Source of the DNA: Rhodothermales bacterium
GTDB lineage: Bacteria > Bacteroidota > Rhodothermia > Rhodothermales > JAHQVL01
Assembly: GCA_041391505.1 (NCBI GenBank)
Contig: JAWKNW010000003.1
Span: 248,001 to 312,000, forward strand
Length of the DNA: 64,000 nt
Reading direction: 5' to 3'
Both the position numbers and the translations under genes were made by a program. Every line of letters starts with the position of its first letter. The first letter of the stretch is position 1. Shown one piece after another: positions 1 through 8,482 of the stretch. The notes beneath the pieces were generated by a model. The model was not told where the DNA came from, searched no databases, and saw only the letters and a list, made by a program, of their open reading frames with translations.

Positions 1-795
1 GCCCGGCAGATGGAGGCGAACGTCGCCGCGCACGGCGCGACGCCGGCGACGATCGGCATCATCGCCGGCGAACCCATCGTGGGGCTGTCGCCGGCGCAAC
101 TCGACGCGCTTGCGACGACCGCCGGCGCGCTGAAGGTGAGCATGCGGGATCTGCCGGCGGCGCTCGCCCGGCGGGCGCACGGCGGAACGACGGTGTCGGC
201 CACGATGTGGCTGGCACACCGCGCCGGCATCGAGGTATTCGCCACCGGCGGCATCGGCGGGGTGCACCGCGTGGTGCCGGGCGCCGGCGCCTCGCACGAC
301 GTGAGCAACGACCTCGACGCCCTGGGTCGCATCCCGATGACGATCGTCTGCGCCGGCCCCAAGGCCATCCTCGATCTCGCCGCCACCCGCGAGCAGCTCG
401 AAACGCGCGGGGTGACGGTGGTGGGGTATCAAACCGACACGATGCCGGGGTTTTATTACACCGACAGCGGCCTGCCGGTCGACGTGCGGTGCGACAGCGT
501 CGAGGCCATCGCGGAGATCGTCCGCGCCCGCCGAAGCCTGGATCTGCCGGCGGCCACGCTCGTCGTGGTCCCGGTGCCCGAAGAGGCCGCGCTGGCGCGA
601 AAGGACGTCGAGCCGGCCATCGAAACCGCCGTCCGCGAGGCCGAGGCTCGCGGCATCCGCGCCGCGGACGCCACGCCGTACCTGCTCGCGGCGGTGGCCG
701 CCCTCACCGAAGGCCGGTCGCGCGAGGCCAATCTGGCCCTGCTGCTGCACAACGCCGGCGTGGCGGCCCGCCTCGCCGTAGCGCTCGCCGGCTAA
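1..795 (+). CDS. psuG: Pseudouridine-5'-phosphate glycosidase, 5' end outside window
   Basis: Cleaves pseudouridine 5'-phosphate to uracil and ribose 5-phosphate in the cytoplasm. The reading frame is open from base 1 (ARQ before the first ATG at 10), so the true start lies upstream; the family is about 300-310 residues and only about 264 are present, which means the N-terminal 40 or so residues are missing. Family motifs are clear: ATGGIGGVHR, then HDVSNDLDALGR, then CAGPKAILDL, whose Lys corresponds to the Schiff-base lysine of PsuG, then GFYYTDSG, and a C-terminal NLALLLHNAGVAARLA. The next gene starts 4 bases after the stop, so the two are probably co-transcribed. No PsuK kinase is visible on this side; it could lie upstream. 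Confidence 0.93.
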   Translation, partial: ARQMEANVAAHGATPATIGIIAGEPIVGLSPAQLDALATTAGALKVSMRDLPAALARRAHGGTTVSATMWLAHRAGIEVFATGGIGGVHRVVPGAGASHDVSNDLDALGRIPMTIVCAGPKAILDLAATREQLETRGVTVVGYQTDTMPGFYYTDSGLPVDVRCDSVEAIAEIVRARRSLDLPAATLVVVPVPEEAALARKDVEPAIETAVREAEARGIRAADATPYLLAAVAALTEGRSREANLALLLHNAGVAARLAVALAG

Positions 796-799
796 CCCC

Positions 800-1798
800 A
801 TGCGCTCGTTCCAGGCCTGGCTCGACCCCGACCGTTACCACGGCCATCGCGCCCGGAAGGGATTCTTCGAGGGATGGTACTTCAAGCTCGCCGACGCGGG
901 TGCCGGCCGCCTCCTCGCCGTCATCCCGGGGGTGTTCATGAGCCGGTCCGGCGCGAACCGGTACGCCTTCGTCATGACCGTCGACGGGCAGACGCAGCGC
1001 GTCGGGATGACGCGGTACCCGCTATCCGACTTCTCGGCGGACGCGGACCGCTTTGCGATCCGCATCGGGCCCAACACCTTTTCGGCGGAAGGACTGCGCC
1101 TCGACCTGGCCGGCGACGCGCCGTGGCGCGGCGAACTGGCCTTCAGCGGGCTCGCGCCGTGGCCCGTCACGCTCGCGGCGCCCGGCGTCATGGGGTGGTA
1201 TGCGTACATGCCGTTCATGGAGTGCTTCCACGGCGTCGTAAGCATGGACCACCTGATCGACGGCGCGCTCGACCTCGGTGGGGAGCGCGTGGACCTCACC
1301 GGTGGGCGCGGCTATATCGAGAAAGACTGGGGGCGCAACTTCCCGGCGTCGTGGGTGTGGATGCAGGGCAACCATTTCCCCGAAGCCGGCGTGAGCCTGT
1401 CGGCGTCGGTCGCCATCATCCCGTTCGTCGGCACCACCTTCGGCGGCTCGATCGTCGGCCTGCGCCACGAGGGCCGGCTGTACCGCTTCACGACCTACAC
1501 CGGCGCGCGCGTCCGGACGCTGGACGTCTCGCCGGATCGGGTGCGCCTCGTCGCGGAGGACCGCCGGCACCGGCTGGAGGTCGAGGCGGAGCGCGGCCCG
1601 ACCGTCCGGCTCTTCGCGCCGGGTCCCGACGACATGATGCCCCGGGTGGACGAGTGCCTCGCCGCGCCCCTGACCGTCAGGCTGACCGAACGCGACGGAC
1701 GCCCTATCTACGCGGGACGGAGCACGCAGGGCGCGCTGGAAGTACAGGGCGATCTGCCCAGGCTGAAAAAACTGCTCGGCTTGCCCCGGGTGGCATGA
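800..1798 (+). CDS. Tocopherol cyclase-like family protein
   Basis: A 332-residue protein resembling the tocopherol cyclase family (Pfam Tocopherol_cycl). The N-terminal RKGFFEGWYFKL and the central GYIEKDWGRNFPASWVWMQG blocks are the family hallmarks. Plant and cyanobacterial members close the chromanol ring of tocopherol, but most members in heterotrophic bacteria have no proven substrate, and no other tocopherol genes are seen here, so a specific reaction is not assigned. There is no obvious signal peptide. It follows psuG with a 4-base gap and is likely in the same transcript. An older description of such proteins as carotenoid hydratase or lipocalin-like is an alternative. Confidence 0.8.
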   Translation: MRSFQAWLDPDRYHGHRARKGFFEGWYFKLADAGAGRLLAVIPGVFMSRSGANRYAFVMTVDGQTQRVGMTRYPLSDFSADADRFAIRIGPNTFSAEGLRLDLAGDAPWRGELAFSGLAPWPVTLAAPGVMGWYAYMPFMECFHGVVSMDHLIDGALDLGGERVDLTGGRGYIEKDWGRNFPASWVWMQGNHFPEAGVSLSASVAIIPFVGTTFGGSIVGLRHEGRLYRFTTYTGARVRTLDVSPDRVRLVAEDRRHRLEVEAERGPTVRLFAPGPDDMMPRVDECLAAPLTVRLTERDGRPIYAGRSTQGALEVQGDLPRLKKLLGLPRVA

Positions 1799-1920
1799 AT
1801 CTCGCACGAGGTGGCAATAGCCCGCCGGCTGCTGTATTCTATAACCTTTCGCGGACCCCGCGCCAGACGTCGGGCTCCACGTCATCTTTTTCGATGCAAG
1901 TCCCGCAAACCGATTCGCGC

Positions 1921-2160
1921 ATGACCAGATCCCGGCGGCTCGTGCCCTTTCTGCTCGCAATAGGTCCGCTCTGGATCGCCCTGTTCGCCGGTTCCGACCT
2001 CTTCGTGCTGCGCATCGCGGCCGGCCTCGGCGCGTTGGCGTTGAGCCTCGGCCTGATCCTCATGCTGGCACGCCTGACCGCCCTGGAGGAAAAAGGTACG
2101 GTGTCCGACCTGCCCCAGCCCTCGCCGCCGGAGCCGAGCCGGCAGGAGCATACCGACTGA
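1921..2160 (+). CDS. Small two-helix membrane protein, hypothetical
   Basis: A 79-residue open frame with two hydrophobic stretches, roughly residues 7-25 (VPFLLAIGPLWIALFAG) and 28-50 (FVLRIAAGLGALALSLGLIL), then a polar Pro/Glu-rich tail. This looks like a hairpin membrane protein with both ends on the same side. An in-frame ATG at 1894 would add nine polar residues; the start at 1921 is preferred because it leads straight into the basic TRSRR stretch before the first helix. It ends 14 bases before the ghrA-like gene. I do not recognise a family. It is supported by composition and position only. Confidence 0.5.
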   Translation: MTRSRRLVPFLLAIGPLWIALFAGSDLFVLRIAAGLGALALSLGLILMLARLTALEEKGTVSDLPQPSPPEPSRQEHTD

Positions 2161-2174
2161 GCCCATCTCCCCCC

Positions 2175-3104
2175 ATGCCCCTCGTCTTTGTCTGCCCCAA
2201 CCGCGCCATGACGGCGTGGGTCGACGCCCTCCACGCGGTCGCGCCCGAAATCGACCTCCGCATCTGGCCGGACGACGGGCCGCCCGAGGACGTCGCGATG
2301 GCCGTCACCTGGAAACATCCGGCCGGCGTGTTGCGCCGCTACCCGAACCTGAAAGCCGTCCTCTCCCTCGGCGCCGGCATCGACCATTTCCTGACCGACG
2401 ACGCGCTCCCCGCGGGGCCGGCGTATGGCCGCATCGTCGATCCCCAGCTCGTCGCCGGCATGAGCCAGTACGTCGCGGCCGCCGTGCTCGACGCGCACCG
2501 GGGTTTCGCGGGATACCGGCAGCACCAGGCCGAACGCCGCTGGCAGCCCGAAGCGTATGCGCCGGCCGGCGAGTGGCCCGTTGGGCTGCTGGGTCTGGGC
2601 GCGATGGGGATGGATGCCGCCCGCGTGCTCCGGGCCCTGGGCTACCCCGTGCTCGGCTGGAGCACCTCCCCCAAACCCGACGCCCCGTTCGAGACGTTCA
2701 CCGGCGAGGCCGGTCTCGACCGAATGCTGCCCCGTTGCCGGGCGCTCGTCTGCCTGCTGCCGCTGACGGGCCGGACGCGCGGCATCCTGGATCGATCCCT
2801 GTTTGACCGCCTGCCGCGGGGCGCATATCTGATCAACGCCGCGCGGGGCGGGCACCTCGTCGAGGCCGATCTGACGGCGGCCCTGGAGGCCGGCCGGCTG
2901 GCCGGCGCCTGGCTCGACGTCTTCAACGAAGAACCGCTGCCGGCGGCGCATCCGTTCTGGACGCACCCCGCGATCACCGTCACGCCGCATATCGCGAGCA
3001 TCACCAACCCCGTCTCCGCGGCGCCGCAGGTCGTCGCCGACTACCGCTCCGCCCTCGCCGGCCGGGCGCTGACGTTTCCGGTCGACCTCGAGCGCGCCTA
3101 CTGA
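2175..3104 (+). CDS. ghrA: D-2-hydroxyacid dehydrogenase, GhrA (glyoxylate/hydroxypyruvate reductase) type
   Basis: A 309-residue NAD(P)H-dependent reductase of small 2-keto acids, cytoplasmic. The Rossmann motif GLLGLGAMG lies near residues 138-146. The catalytic Arg is in the NAARGGHLVE block, the Glu in FNEEPLP and the His in TPHIASITNP. The length and the short N-terminal domain match GhrA rather than the longer SerA or GhrB forms. The order of motifs supports the subfamily; whether glyoxylate or hydroxypyruvate is preferred cannot be read from sequence. It begins 14 bases after the small membrane protein. Confidence 0.88.
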   Translation: MPLVFVCPNRAMTAWVDALHAVAPEIDLRIWPDDGPPEDVAMAVTWKHPAGVLRRYPNLKAVLSLGAGIDHFLTDDALPAGPAYGRIVDPQLVAGMSQYVAAAVLDAHRGFAGYRQHQAERRWQPEAYAPAGEWPVGLLGLGAMGMDAARVLRALGYPVLGWSTSPKPDAPFETFTGEAGLDRMLPRCRALVCLLPLTGRTRGILDRSLFDRLPRGAYLINAARGGHLVEADLTAALEAGRLAGAWLDVFNEEPLPAAHPFWTHPAITVTPHIASITNPVSAAPQVVADYRSALAGRALTFPVDLERAY

Positions 3105-3340
3105 CCGCGCCCCGGGGGCCCGACACCACGCGAACTCGATTTTTTCCGAAGCACCGAGTAGGCACACCCGCGGCTTGATGTACATACAAAAACGAAATGA
3201 AGATGCCGCGAGCCGAGGCGTGTGTGCCGATTACAAGACAACGATTACGCATGGATGTACCGCAGGTCTGGCCGGCACCGAATGGCCACATCGACGATTC
3301 CAACTTCTTCATATTCATCTCCCTTATCGTACCACGTTTT

Positions 3341-4561
3341 ATGCAAACCACCGATACCGTTCGCGCCCCGCGTGTGTCCCGTCTCGCAGCGCTGTACCTG
3401 AGCCTTTTCCTCGCCCTTGGCATCACCGCCCCCGCAGTGGGGCAGTCGGCCGACCTGGAGGCCCGTGTCTCCGAGCTGTTCAACCGTTCCTGCACCGCCG
3501 CCGGCTGCCATAGCGCCCCGATCGCGCAGATGAACATGAACCTCCAGCCGGATAATTTTTACGCCTCGACCGTCGGCGAAGCCAGCATGGAGCGTCCGGA
3601 ACTCAAGCGCATCGTCCCCGGAGACCCCGCGAGCAGCTACCTGATCATGAAGCTCAAGGGCGACCCCGGCATCATCGGGCTGCAGATGCCCATGACGGGC
3701 GACAAACTCACGCCGGCGGAGATCGGTCTGGTGGAAGACTGGATCCGCAGCCTCGGCGGCGTCGACGAGGCGCGCAAGGCGGCGGCACCCAGGGCGGAGC
3801 CCCTGGCGTTCCCGGGATGGCGCATCGTCAACCTGCCTACGGACCGCGCGCTGGCGAAGGGCAACATCCTCTTTCAGATTTCCCACCGCTTCAACCCCCG
3901 CATCAACGACGGCTACGACGCCCTGTACGGCCTCGACGGCAGCGGCATCATCTACCTGCACCTCGGGTATTCGGTGACCGACCAGTTCCTGCTCGGCCTC
4001 GCGCGCAGCAATGTGGGGGATAACGTGGAATTGTACGGGCGCTACAAGGTGAAGGCGCAGGAAGCCGGCGGCTGGCCGGTGGGCGTCAACGTGGTCGCCA
4101 CCGGCAACTGGGCGAGCCAGAAGGAGCCGGAGCTGGATCGATTCCGCAAGGAGGTGATGAAGTTCACCGGGCAGGTTTCCCTGACCCGCGCAATCGGCGA
4201 CCAGTTCGGCCTCGCCGTCGTGCCGGGCATCACGACGAACCCGGTGGAGACCGTGGCGGACGAGCCCGTGCTCGTGACCGTCGGCCTGGGCGGCCGCTGG
4301 CGGTTCAAAGGCCGGATGGCCGTTGTGGCCGAGTGGGTGCCCATCGTTTCGGGCTACACCCGGAGCCTGACGTTCGGTAACGACATCCGGTTCGACAGCG
4401 CCGGCGCCGGCTTCGAGATCGCGACCGCCGGCCACGTCTTCCAGATCGTCCTCAGCAACACCGTCGGCCTCACCGCCGACCAGTACCTCCGCGGCGGCGA
4501 CCTCGACCTCACCAAAGGCGACGTCCGCCTCGGGTTCAATATCTTCCGCGTGCTGAACTGA
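3341..4561 (+). CDS. DUF5777-type beta-barrel protein with N-terminal CX4CH cytochrome-like domain
   Basis: A 406-residue exported protein. The start at 3341 is chosen because it is followed by a basic, then hydrophobic signal peptide (about residues 12-30, ending AVGQS); an upstream in-frame start at 3197 would put 48 unlikely residues in front. Residues about 32-115 carry CTAAGCH and later QMPMTG, a pattern of a heme-c-like attachment motif (CX4CH instead of CXXCH) with a possible Met ligand. The rest (about 130-406) is rich in alternating beta strands, fits the DUF5777 outer-membrane barrel family of Bacteroidota, and ends in an amphipathic strand. The first domain is clearly related to the small lipoprotein at 4820. 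Heme binding is inferred, not shown. Confidence 0.75.
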   Translation: MQTTDTVRAPRVSRLAALYLSLFLALGITAPAVGQSADLEARVSELFNRSCTAAGCHSAPIAQMNMNLQPDNFYASTVGEASMERPELKRIVPGDPASSYLIMKLKGDPGIIGLQMPMTGDKLTPAEIGLVEDWIRSLGGVDEARKAAAPRAEPLAFPGWRIVNLPTDRALAKGNILFQISHRFNPRINDGYDALYGLDGSGIIYLHLGYSVTDQFLLGLARSNVGDNVELYGRYKVKAQEAGGWPVGVNVVATGNWASQKEPELDRFRKEVMKFTGQVSLTRAIGDQFGLAVVPGITTNPVETVADEPVLVTVGLGGRWRFKGRMAVVAEWVPIVSGYTRSLTFGNDIRFDSAGAGFEIATAGHVFQIVLSNTVGLTADQYLRGGDLDLTKGDVRLGFNIFRVLN

Positions 4562-4569
4562 CCCGCGAG

Positions 4570-4721
4570 TCCTCAACGTGATTGAGGATGGTCCTCAACG
4601 TGATTGGGGATGGTCCTCAACGTGATTGGGGATGGTCCTCAACGTGATTGGGGATGGTCCTCAACTTGATTGAGGATGGTCCTCAACTTGATTGAGGATG
4701 GTCCTCAACGTGATTGAGGAT
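4570..4721. repeat. 22-bp tandem repeat, seven units, each a small hairpin
   Basis: Seven head-to-tail copies of a 22-base unit begin at 4570, 4592, 4614, 4636, 4658, 4680 and 4702 (the last is 20 bases). Each unit contains TCCTCAA and TTGAGGA around a 5-base centre (CGTGA or CTTGA), so each can fold as a stem-loop; units 2-4 have TTGGGGA instead, which keeps pairing through G-T. The array starts 8 bases after the stop of the DUF5777 gene and ends about 100 bases before the related lipoprotein gene. It may act as a terminator or RNA stabiliser, but no T-run follows. Confidence 0.95.
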
Positions 4722-4819
4722 CACGAGGGATGGAGGGATGACGCGAACTAGGGGGATTACCCCGATGCAGGGGATCCCATGGACTTATTGTGCCATCAAC
4801 AAACCAACCCACTGAGAAC

Positions 4820-5233
4820 ATGCGACACCCGTTGACATACATCGCCCTTTTCGTCCTCGTCCTCGCCGGCTGCGAAAAAGACGACCCCGTCGGCCCGGAC
4901 CCCAACAACCAGACGGCGACGTTCACCGACATCCAGAACACCATCTTCACGACGAGCTGTGCGCTTTCGGGCTGCCACGCGGGTGCGAGCCCGCAGCAGG
5001 GGATGAACCTGAGCGCCGGCCAGGCCTATGCGAACATCGTAAACGTCCCGAGCAACGAAAATCCGCAGATGAACCGGATCACCCCGAACGATCCGGACAA
5101 CAGCTACCTGTTCCTTAAGATCAGCGGCACCAACATCTCCGGCTCGCGGATGCCCCTGGGCGGCTCGCCGCTGTCCGACGACAAGATCGCGATGGTTCGC
5201 GAGTGGATCGAGGACGGGGCGCCGAATAACTGA
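4820..5233 (+). CDS. Small lipoprotein with CX4CH cytochrome-like domain
   Basis: A 137-residue protein. The start at 4820 places a short signal ending LVLAGC, a good lipobox, so Cys is residue 16 or so; an in-frame GTG at 4790 would spoil the signal. The mature part has CALSGCH, a NRITPNDPDNSYLFLKI block and SRMPLGG, in the same order as the N-terminal domain of the gene at 3341 (CTAAGCH, KRIVPGDPASSYLIMKL, QMPMTG). It is therefore a free-standing version of that domain, probably anchored in a membrane facing the periplasm or outside. Electron transfer is inferred from the CX4CH...MP pattern. Confidence 0.8.
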   Translation: MRHPLTYIALFVLVLAGCEKDDPVGPDPNNQTATFTDIQNTIFTTSCALSGCHAGASPQQGMNLSAGQAYANIVNVPSNENPQMNRITPNDPDNSYLFLKISGTNISGSRMPLGGSPLSDDKIAMVREWIEDGAPNN

Positions 5234-5323
5234 GGGGGAAATGCGGTCATGGGGCCGGCGGAGGTGAGCGCGCTTGCCTCGCGGTCATCATGATCGCCGA
5301 TTTCGCCACATTCCGGCTACATG

Positions 5324-5370
5324 CAGCGGCTTGCGCGCACGATGGTGGGCGCAAGCCGCTGTGTTTTCCG
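5324..5370 (+). terminator. Likely rho-independent terminator after the CX4CH lipoprotein
   Basis: A perfect 13-bp inverted repeat (CAGCGGCTTGCGC at 5324-5336 and GCGCAAGCCGCTG at 5349-5361) with a 12-base loop, followed by TGTTTTCC. It lies about 90 bases after the lipoprotein stop. Confidence 0.65.
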
Positions 5371-5375
5371 GCGTC

Positions 5376-5882
5376 GCCTCCCGCTCAACATGAGGGTCCG
5401 ATTCAAATGGCACTCGACTCGTTGATATTCAACGTCGACAACCTGGCCCCCACGTTTCAACGTGGGGCCGAGTCATAGGGCACCCGTCTTGGAGAAGCCA
5501 TCGTATCTGGCCGGCCCCCACGTTAAAACATGGGGGCCACTCAGGGCCTACAGTTTGCAGCATCTCTTCACCAAACAGCCTCATCGTTTTAACGCGAGGG
5601 GCCGAGCCATAGGGCACGCGTCGCATAGGAGCGTTAGTGCCTAGCCCTCCCCCATGTTTAAACGCGGGGGCAACATCGCCATGCCCAGAAGCTCGATCCG
5701 AATACAAGAAAGCCCCCACGTTTCAACGTGAGGGGCTAAGTCAAATGGCACTCGACTCGTTGATATGCATGGCTGACAACCTGGCCCCCACGCTTCATCG
5801 TGGGGCCGAGTCATAGGGCACGTCGCAGAGAAGCGTTGATGTCAAGCAGGCCCCTACGTTTTAACGTGGGGGCCGAGTCATC
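5376..5882. repeat. Array of about eight 65-72 bp units, each with a palindromic core
   Basis: Fills most of the gene-free stretch 5234-5918. Palindromic cores of the type GGCCCCCACGTT...AACGTGGGGCC occur at 5445-5469, 5513-5538, 5578-5603, about 5644-5671, 5711-5737, 5783-5807 and 5849-5874, with a degenerate first unit from about 5376. Start-to-start spacing is 65-72 bases. Most cores are followed by GAGTCATAGGGCAC or a variant. The segments between cores are also partly alike (for example AGAAGCGTTGATGTC and AGGAGCGTTAGTGCC; the CACTCGACTCGTTGATAT stretch occurs in units 0 and 5). It is thus a diverged tandem array rather than an array with unique spacers. It ends about 37 bases from the ddl stop. 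Function unknown. Confidence 0.85.
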
Positions 5883-5918
5883 TGGCAATCCTCTCAGGGA
5901 AGCTGGTCTTTCTCCCAC

Positions 5919-7136
5919 CTACGCCTTGCGCTTCGCGCCACCGGACGCGCGCAGGGCGAGGAGGTTGACGTCGTACGACCGCACCCGTCGGTTTTTCTCG
6001 CGATGCCGGGCCAGGGCGAGCTGGATGAGGCGATGTGCGAGCTCGTCGAACGGGACGCCGCTTGGCTCCCACAGGTAGAAGGAGAACGAACCGGGGATGG
6101 TGTTGATCTCGTTAAAAAAGACCTCACCGGTTTCGCCATCCATCAGGAAATCGATGCGCGCCAGGCCGGCGCACTCGAACAGCTTGAACACGCGCACGGC
6201 CAGTTCCTGGACCGCCGCCGTCTGCTCCGGAGCAATCGGGGCGGGGATGATGCGGTCCAGGGACGCCATCCCTTCCGATGGCGACGCCGGCTGCTTCGCG
6301 CCTTTCGACCCGGAGCCGCCTCGCATGTACTTCTCCTGAAACGTCAGCATCGTCTCGCCGGCACTCGTCCGTGGCTCCTCCAGCACGCTCGCGACGGCCT
6401 CGTCGGCGTCGCCCAGGACGGAGCAGTTGATCTCGCGGAGGTGGCGGACGGCGTATTCGACGACCACCTTGTCGTCGTACCGGATGGCGTCCTCGATGGC
6501 GGCGTCGAGCGCGGCACGGTCGCGGGCGAGACGGATGCCGATCGACGAGCCGAGGCGGGCCGGCTTCACCACCACGGGGTAGCCGAGCTGCTCCTCGATC
6601 CGATCCAGCCATTCCTCCTCACGGTCCGCCCACTCCGACTCCCGCAGCGCGACATACTTCACCACCGGGATGCCCTGGTCGCGGCAGAGCATCTTCGTGA
6701 TCACCTTATCCATCCCCACGGCCGAGCCGAGGACGCCGCTGCCGGTGTAGGGCACGTTGTAGGTCTCGCACAACCCCTGCACGCCGCCGTTTTCACCCTC
6801 GCCGCCGTGAAGCGCGAGGAAGAGCACGTCCAGCATCCGGGCCGGCGCCGGCTTCTGCCAGAACTTTGTCGCCTCGCGGGACTGCATCTCCACACCCCCA
6901 GCTTGTGCGGGCGCCAGTGTGACGGGATAAGCCGCATCGACGAGCGCGTCCAGATCCTTGTAGCGACTCAAATCGAGCAGCGGATCGCCGGAGTACCAGG
7001 TGCCATCCTTCGCGATGTACAGCGGCACCGGCGTGTATTTTGTCCGATCCATCGCCGACGCCATCTGGAGCGCGGTGATGACCGACACCTCATGTTCGGG
7101 CGACACGCCCCCGAATACCAGGCCGATCGTCAGCAT
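5919..7136 (-). CDS. ddl: D-alanine--D-alanine ligase
   Basis: ATP-grasp ligase joining two D-alanines for peptidoglycan precursor synthesis, cytoplasmic. The N-terminal VFGGVSPEHEVSVITA and LALHGGEGENGGVQG blocks, the ATP-grasp YPVVVKPARLGSSIGI segment and the metal-binding FNEINTIPGSFSFYLW block are all present in order. At 405 residues it is longer than the common 310-370 because of an insert around residues 268-298 (a Gly/Ser/Lys-rich loop, GGSGSKGAKQ) and a basic tail. It starts 1 base after the pyrC stop codon, so it is translated from the same message. alr, which supplies its substrate, is about 4 kb away on the opposite strand. Confidence 0.94.
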   Translation of the reverse strand: MLTIGLVFGGVSPEHEVSVITALQMASAMDRTKYTPVPLYIAKDGTWYSGDPLLDLSRYKDLDALVDAAYPVTLAPAQAGGVEMQSREATKFWQKPAPARMLDVLFLALHGGEGENGGVQGLCETYNVPYTGSGVLGSAVGMDKVITKMLCRDQGIPVVKYVALRESEWADREEEWLDRIEEQLGYPVVVKPARLGSSIGIRLARDRAALDAAIEDAIRYDDKVVVEYAVRHLREINCSVLGDADEAVASVLEEPRTSAGETMLTFQEKYMRGGSGSKGAKQPASPSEGMASLDRIIPAPIAPEQTAAVQELAVRVFKLFECAGLARIDFLMDGETGEVFFNEINTIPGSFSFYLWEPSGVPFDELAHRLIQLALARHREKNRRVRSYDVNLLALRASGGAKRKA

Positions 7137-7137
7137 A

Positions 7138-8424
7138 TCACCCGTTCCTCACCAGCTGCCCCTTGTTGTAGATCGCCCAGGCGCGGCCGACCATCCGGGC
7201 GCCGACAAACGGCGTGTTGGCGCTTTTCGACTTGATGTGTTCTTTCTCGAAGACCCAGTGCGTCGTCGCGTCGAAGATCGTCAGATTCGCCGGCTGGCCG
7301 TCCTTGATCTCCGGCACGGGTATCCCGAGGATCCGGCGCGGCGCAACGGTCAGCTTGTAGACCGCCTGCGCGATCGGCAGCACGCCCGGCTCGATGATCT
7401 CACGTCCCGTGAGGCCCCAGGCGGTTTCCAGCCCGAGGATGCCGAACGGCGCCTCGATGTATTCGACCTCCTTCTCGAACGACGCGTGCGGCGCGTGGTC
7501 GGTGCAGATCGCGTCGATCGTGCCGTCGCGCAACCCCTCCTTCATCGCCTCGACGGAGGCCGCGTCGGCGAGGGGCGGGTGCATCTTGGTATTGGTCGAG
7601 AACTCGGTGCGCTCGACCTCTTCGTCCGACAGCGTGAAGTGGTGGGTGCAGACTTCCGCCGTCACCGGCACGCCGCGCTCCTTGGCTCGGCGCACGAGCT
7701 CCACGGCCCCTTTCGTCGAGATATGGGCGACGTGCACGTGGCCTTTCGTGAACTCGGCCAGCAGGATGTCGCGCGCGATCATCACCTCCTCGGCGAGGCA
7801 CGGGATGCCGGGGATGCCGAGGCGGGTGGAGACGTCGCCCTCGAACATGTGACCGCCCGGGTTGAGCGTCTTCTCCTCCATGTGGTTGACGATCGGCCGG
7901 CCCAGCATCGAGCTGTATTCGAGCGCGCGGCGCATGAGGCCGGCGTTCTGCACCGGCGCGCCGTCGTCGCTGAAGGCCACGGCGCCGCCCTCGACGAGGT
8001 CGGCCATCTCCGTCAGCTCATGGCCGGCGCGGTCTCGCGACACGCAGGCGATGGGGTAGACGTCCACCGGCGTCGACGCCCCCCGCTCGATCACGAACTC
8101 GACCACGTCCCGCGTATGGATGGGGGGATTCGTGTTCGGCATGCAGGCGACGGCGGTGAACCCGCCGAAGGCTGCGGCGGCGCAGCCCGTCGCCACCGTC
8201 TCCTTGTATTCGAAGCCCGGTTCGCGGAGGTGGACGTGCATGTCCATCCATCCGGGCGAAATGAGCCGGTCCGTGCAGTCGTATACCGGCACATCGCCGG
8301 CGGTGAGGCCGGCGCCCACGGCGGCGATGCGTCCCCCGCGAATCAACACATCCTTCTTCTCGAGGCGGCCGCTCACCGGGTCGAGCACGGAGCCGCCTTT
8401 CAGCAATACATCAGGGGTGGTCAT
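7138..8424 (-). CDS. pyrC: Dihydroorotase, class I
   Basis: Zinc amidohydrolase of pyrimidine synthesis that cyclises N-carbamoyl-L-aspartate to dihydroorotate. At 428 residues it matches class I enzymes. Metal ligands are visible: HVHLREPG (His63, His65), NHMEEKTLN, VAHISTKGAVELV, and the catalytic Asp in CTDHAPHA. FGGFTAVACMPNTNPP is the typical substrate-side loop. The gene lies just upstream of ddl with one base between stop and start. The intact metal site argues against an inactive PyrC' partner. Allantoinase or hydantoinase is the less likely alternative. Confidence 0.9.
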   Translation of the reverse strand: MTTPDVLLKGGSVLDPVSGRLEKKDVLIRGGRIAAVGAGLTAGDVPVYDCTDRLISPGWMDMHVHLREPGFEYKETVATGCAAAAFGGFTAVACMPNTNPPIHTRDVVEFVIERGASTPVDVYPIACVSRDRAGHELTEMADLVEGGAVAFSDDGAPVQNAGLMRRALEYSSMLGRPIVNHMEEKTLNPGGHMFEGDVSTRLGIPGIPCLAEEVMIARDILLAEFTKGHVHVAHISTKGAVELVRRAKERGVPVTAEVCTHHFTLSDEEVERTEFSTNTKMHPPLADAASVEAMKEGLRDGTIDAICTDHAPHASFEKEVEYIEAPFGILGLETAWGLTGREIIEPGVLPIAQAVYKLTVAPRRILGIPVPEIKDGQPANLTIFDATTHWVFEKEHIKSKSANTPFVGARMVGRAWAIYNKGQLVRNG

Positions 8425-8482
8425 GGAGTAAAACGTGCAAATTGAACAGTAAACGTGCGCCGATCGAGCGCAAATCGCATCC

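Noticed and set aside
5376..5882. CRISPR array
   Set aside because: Spacing is regular, but repeats are too variable, the segments between them are partly alike rather than unique, and there are no cas genes.
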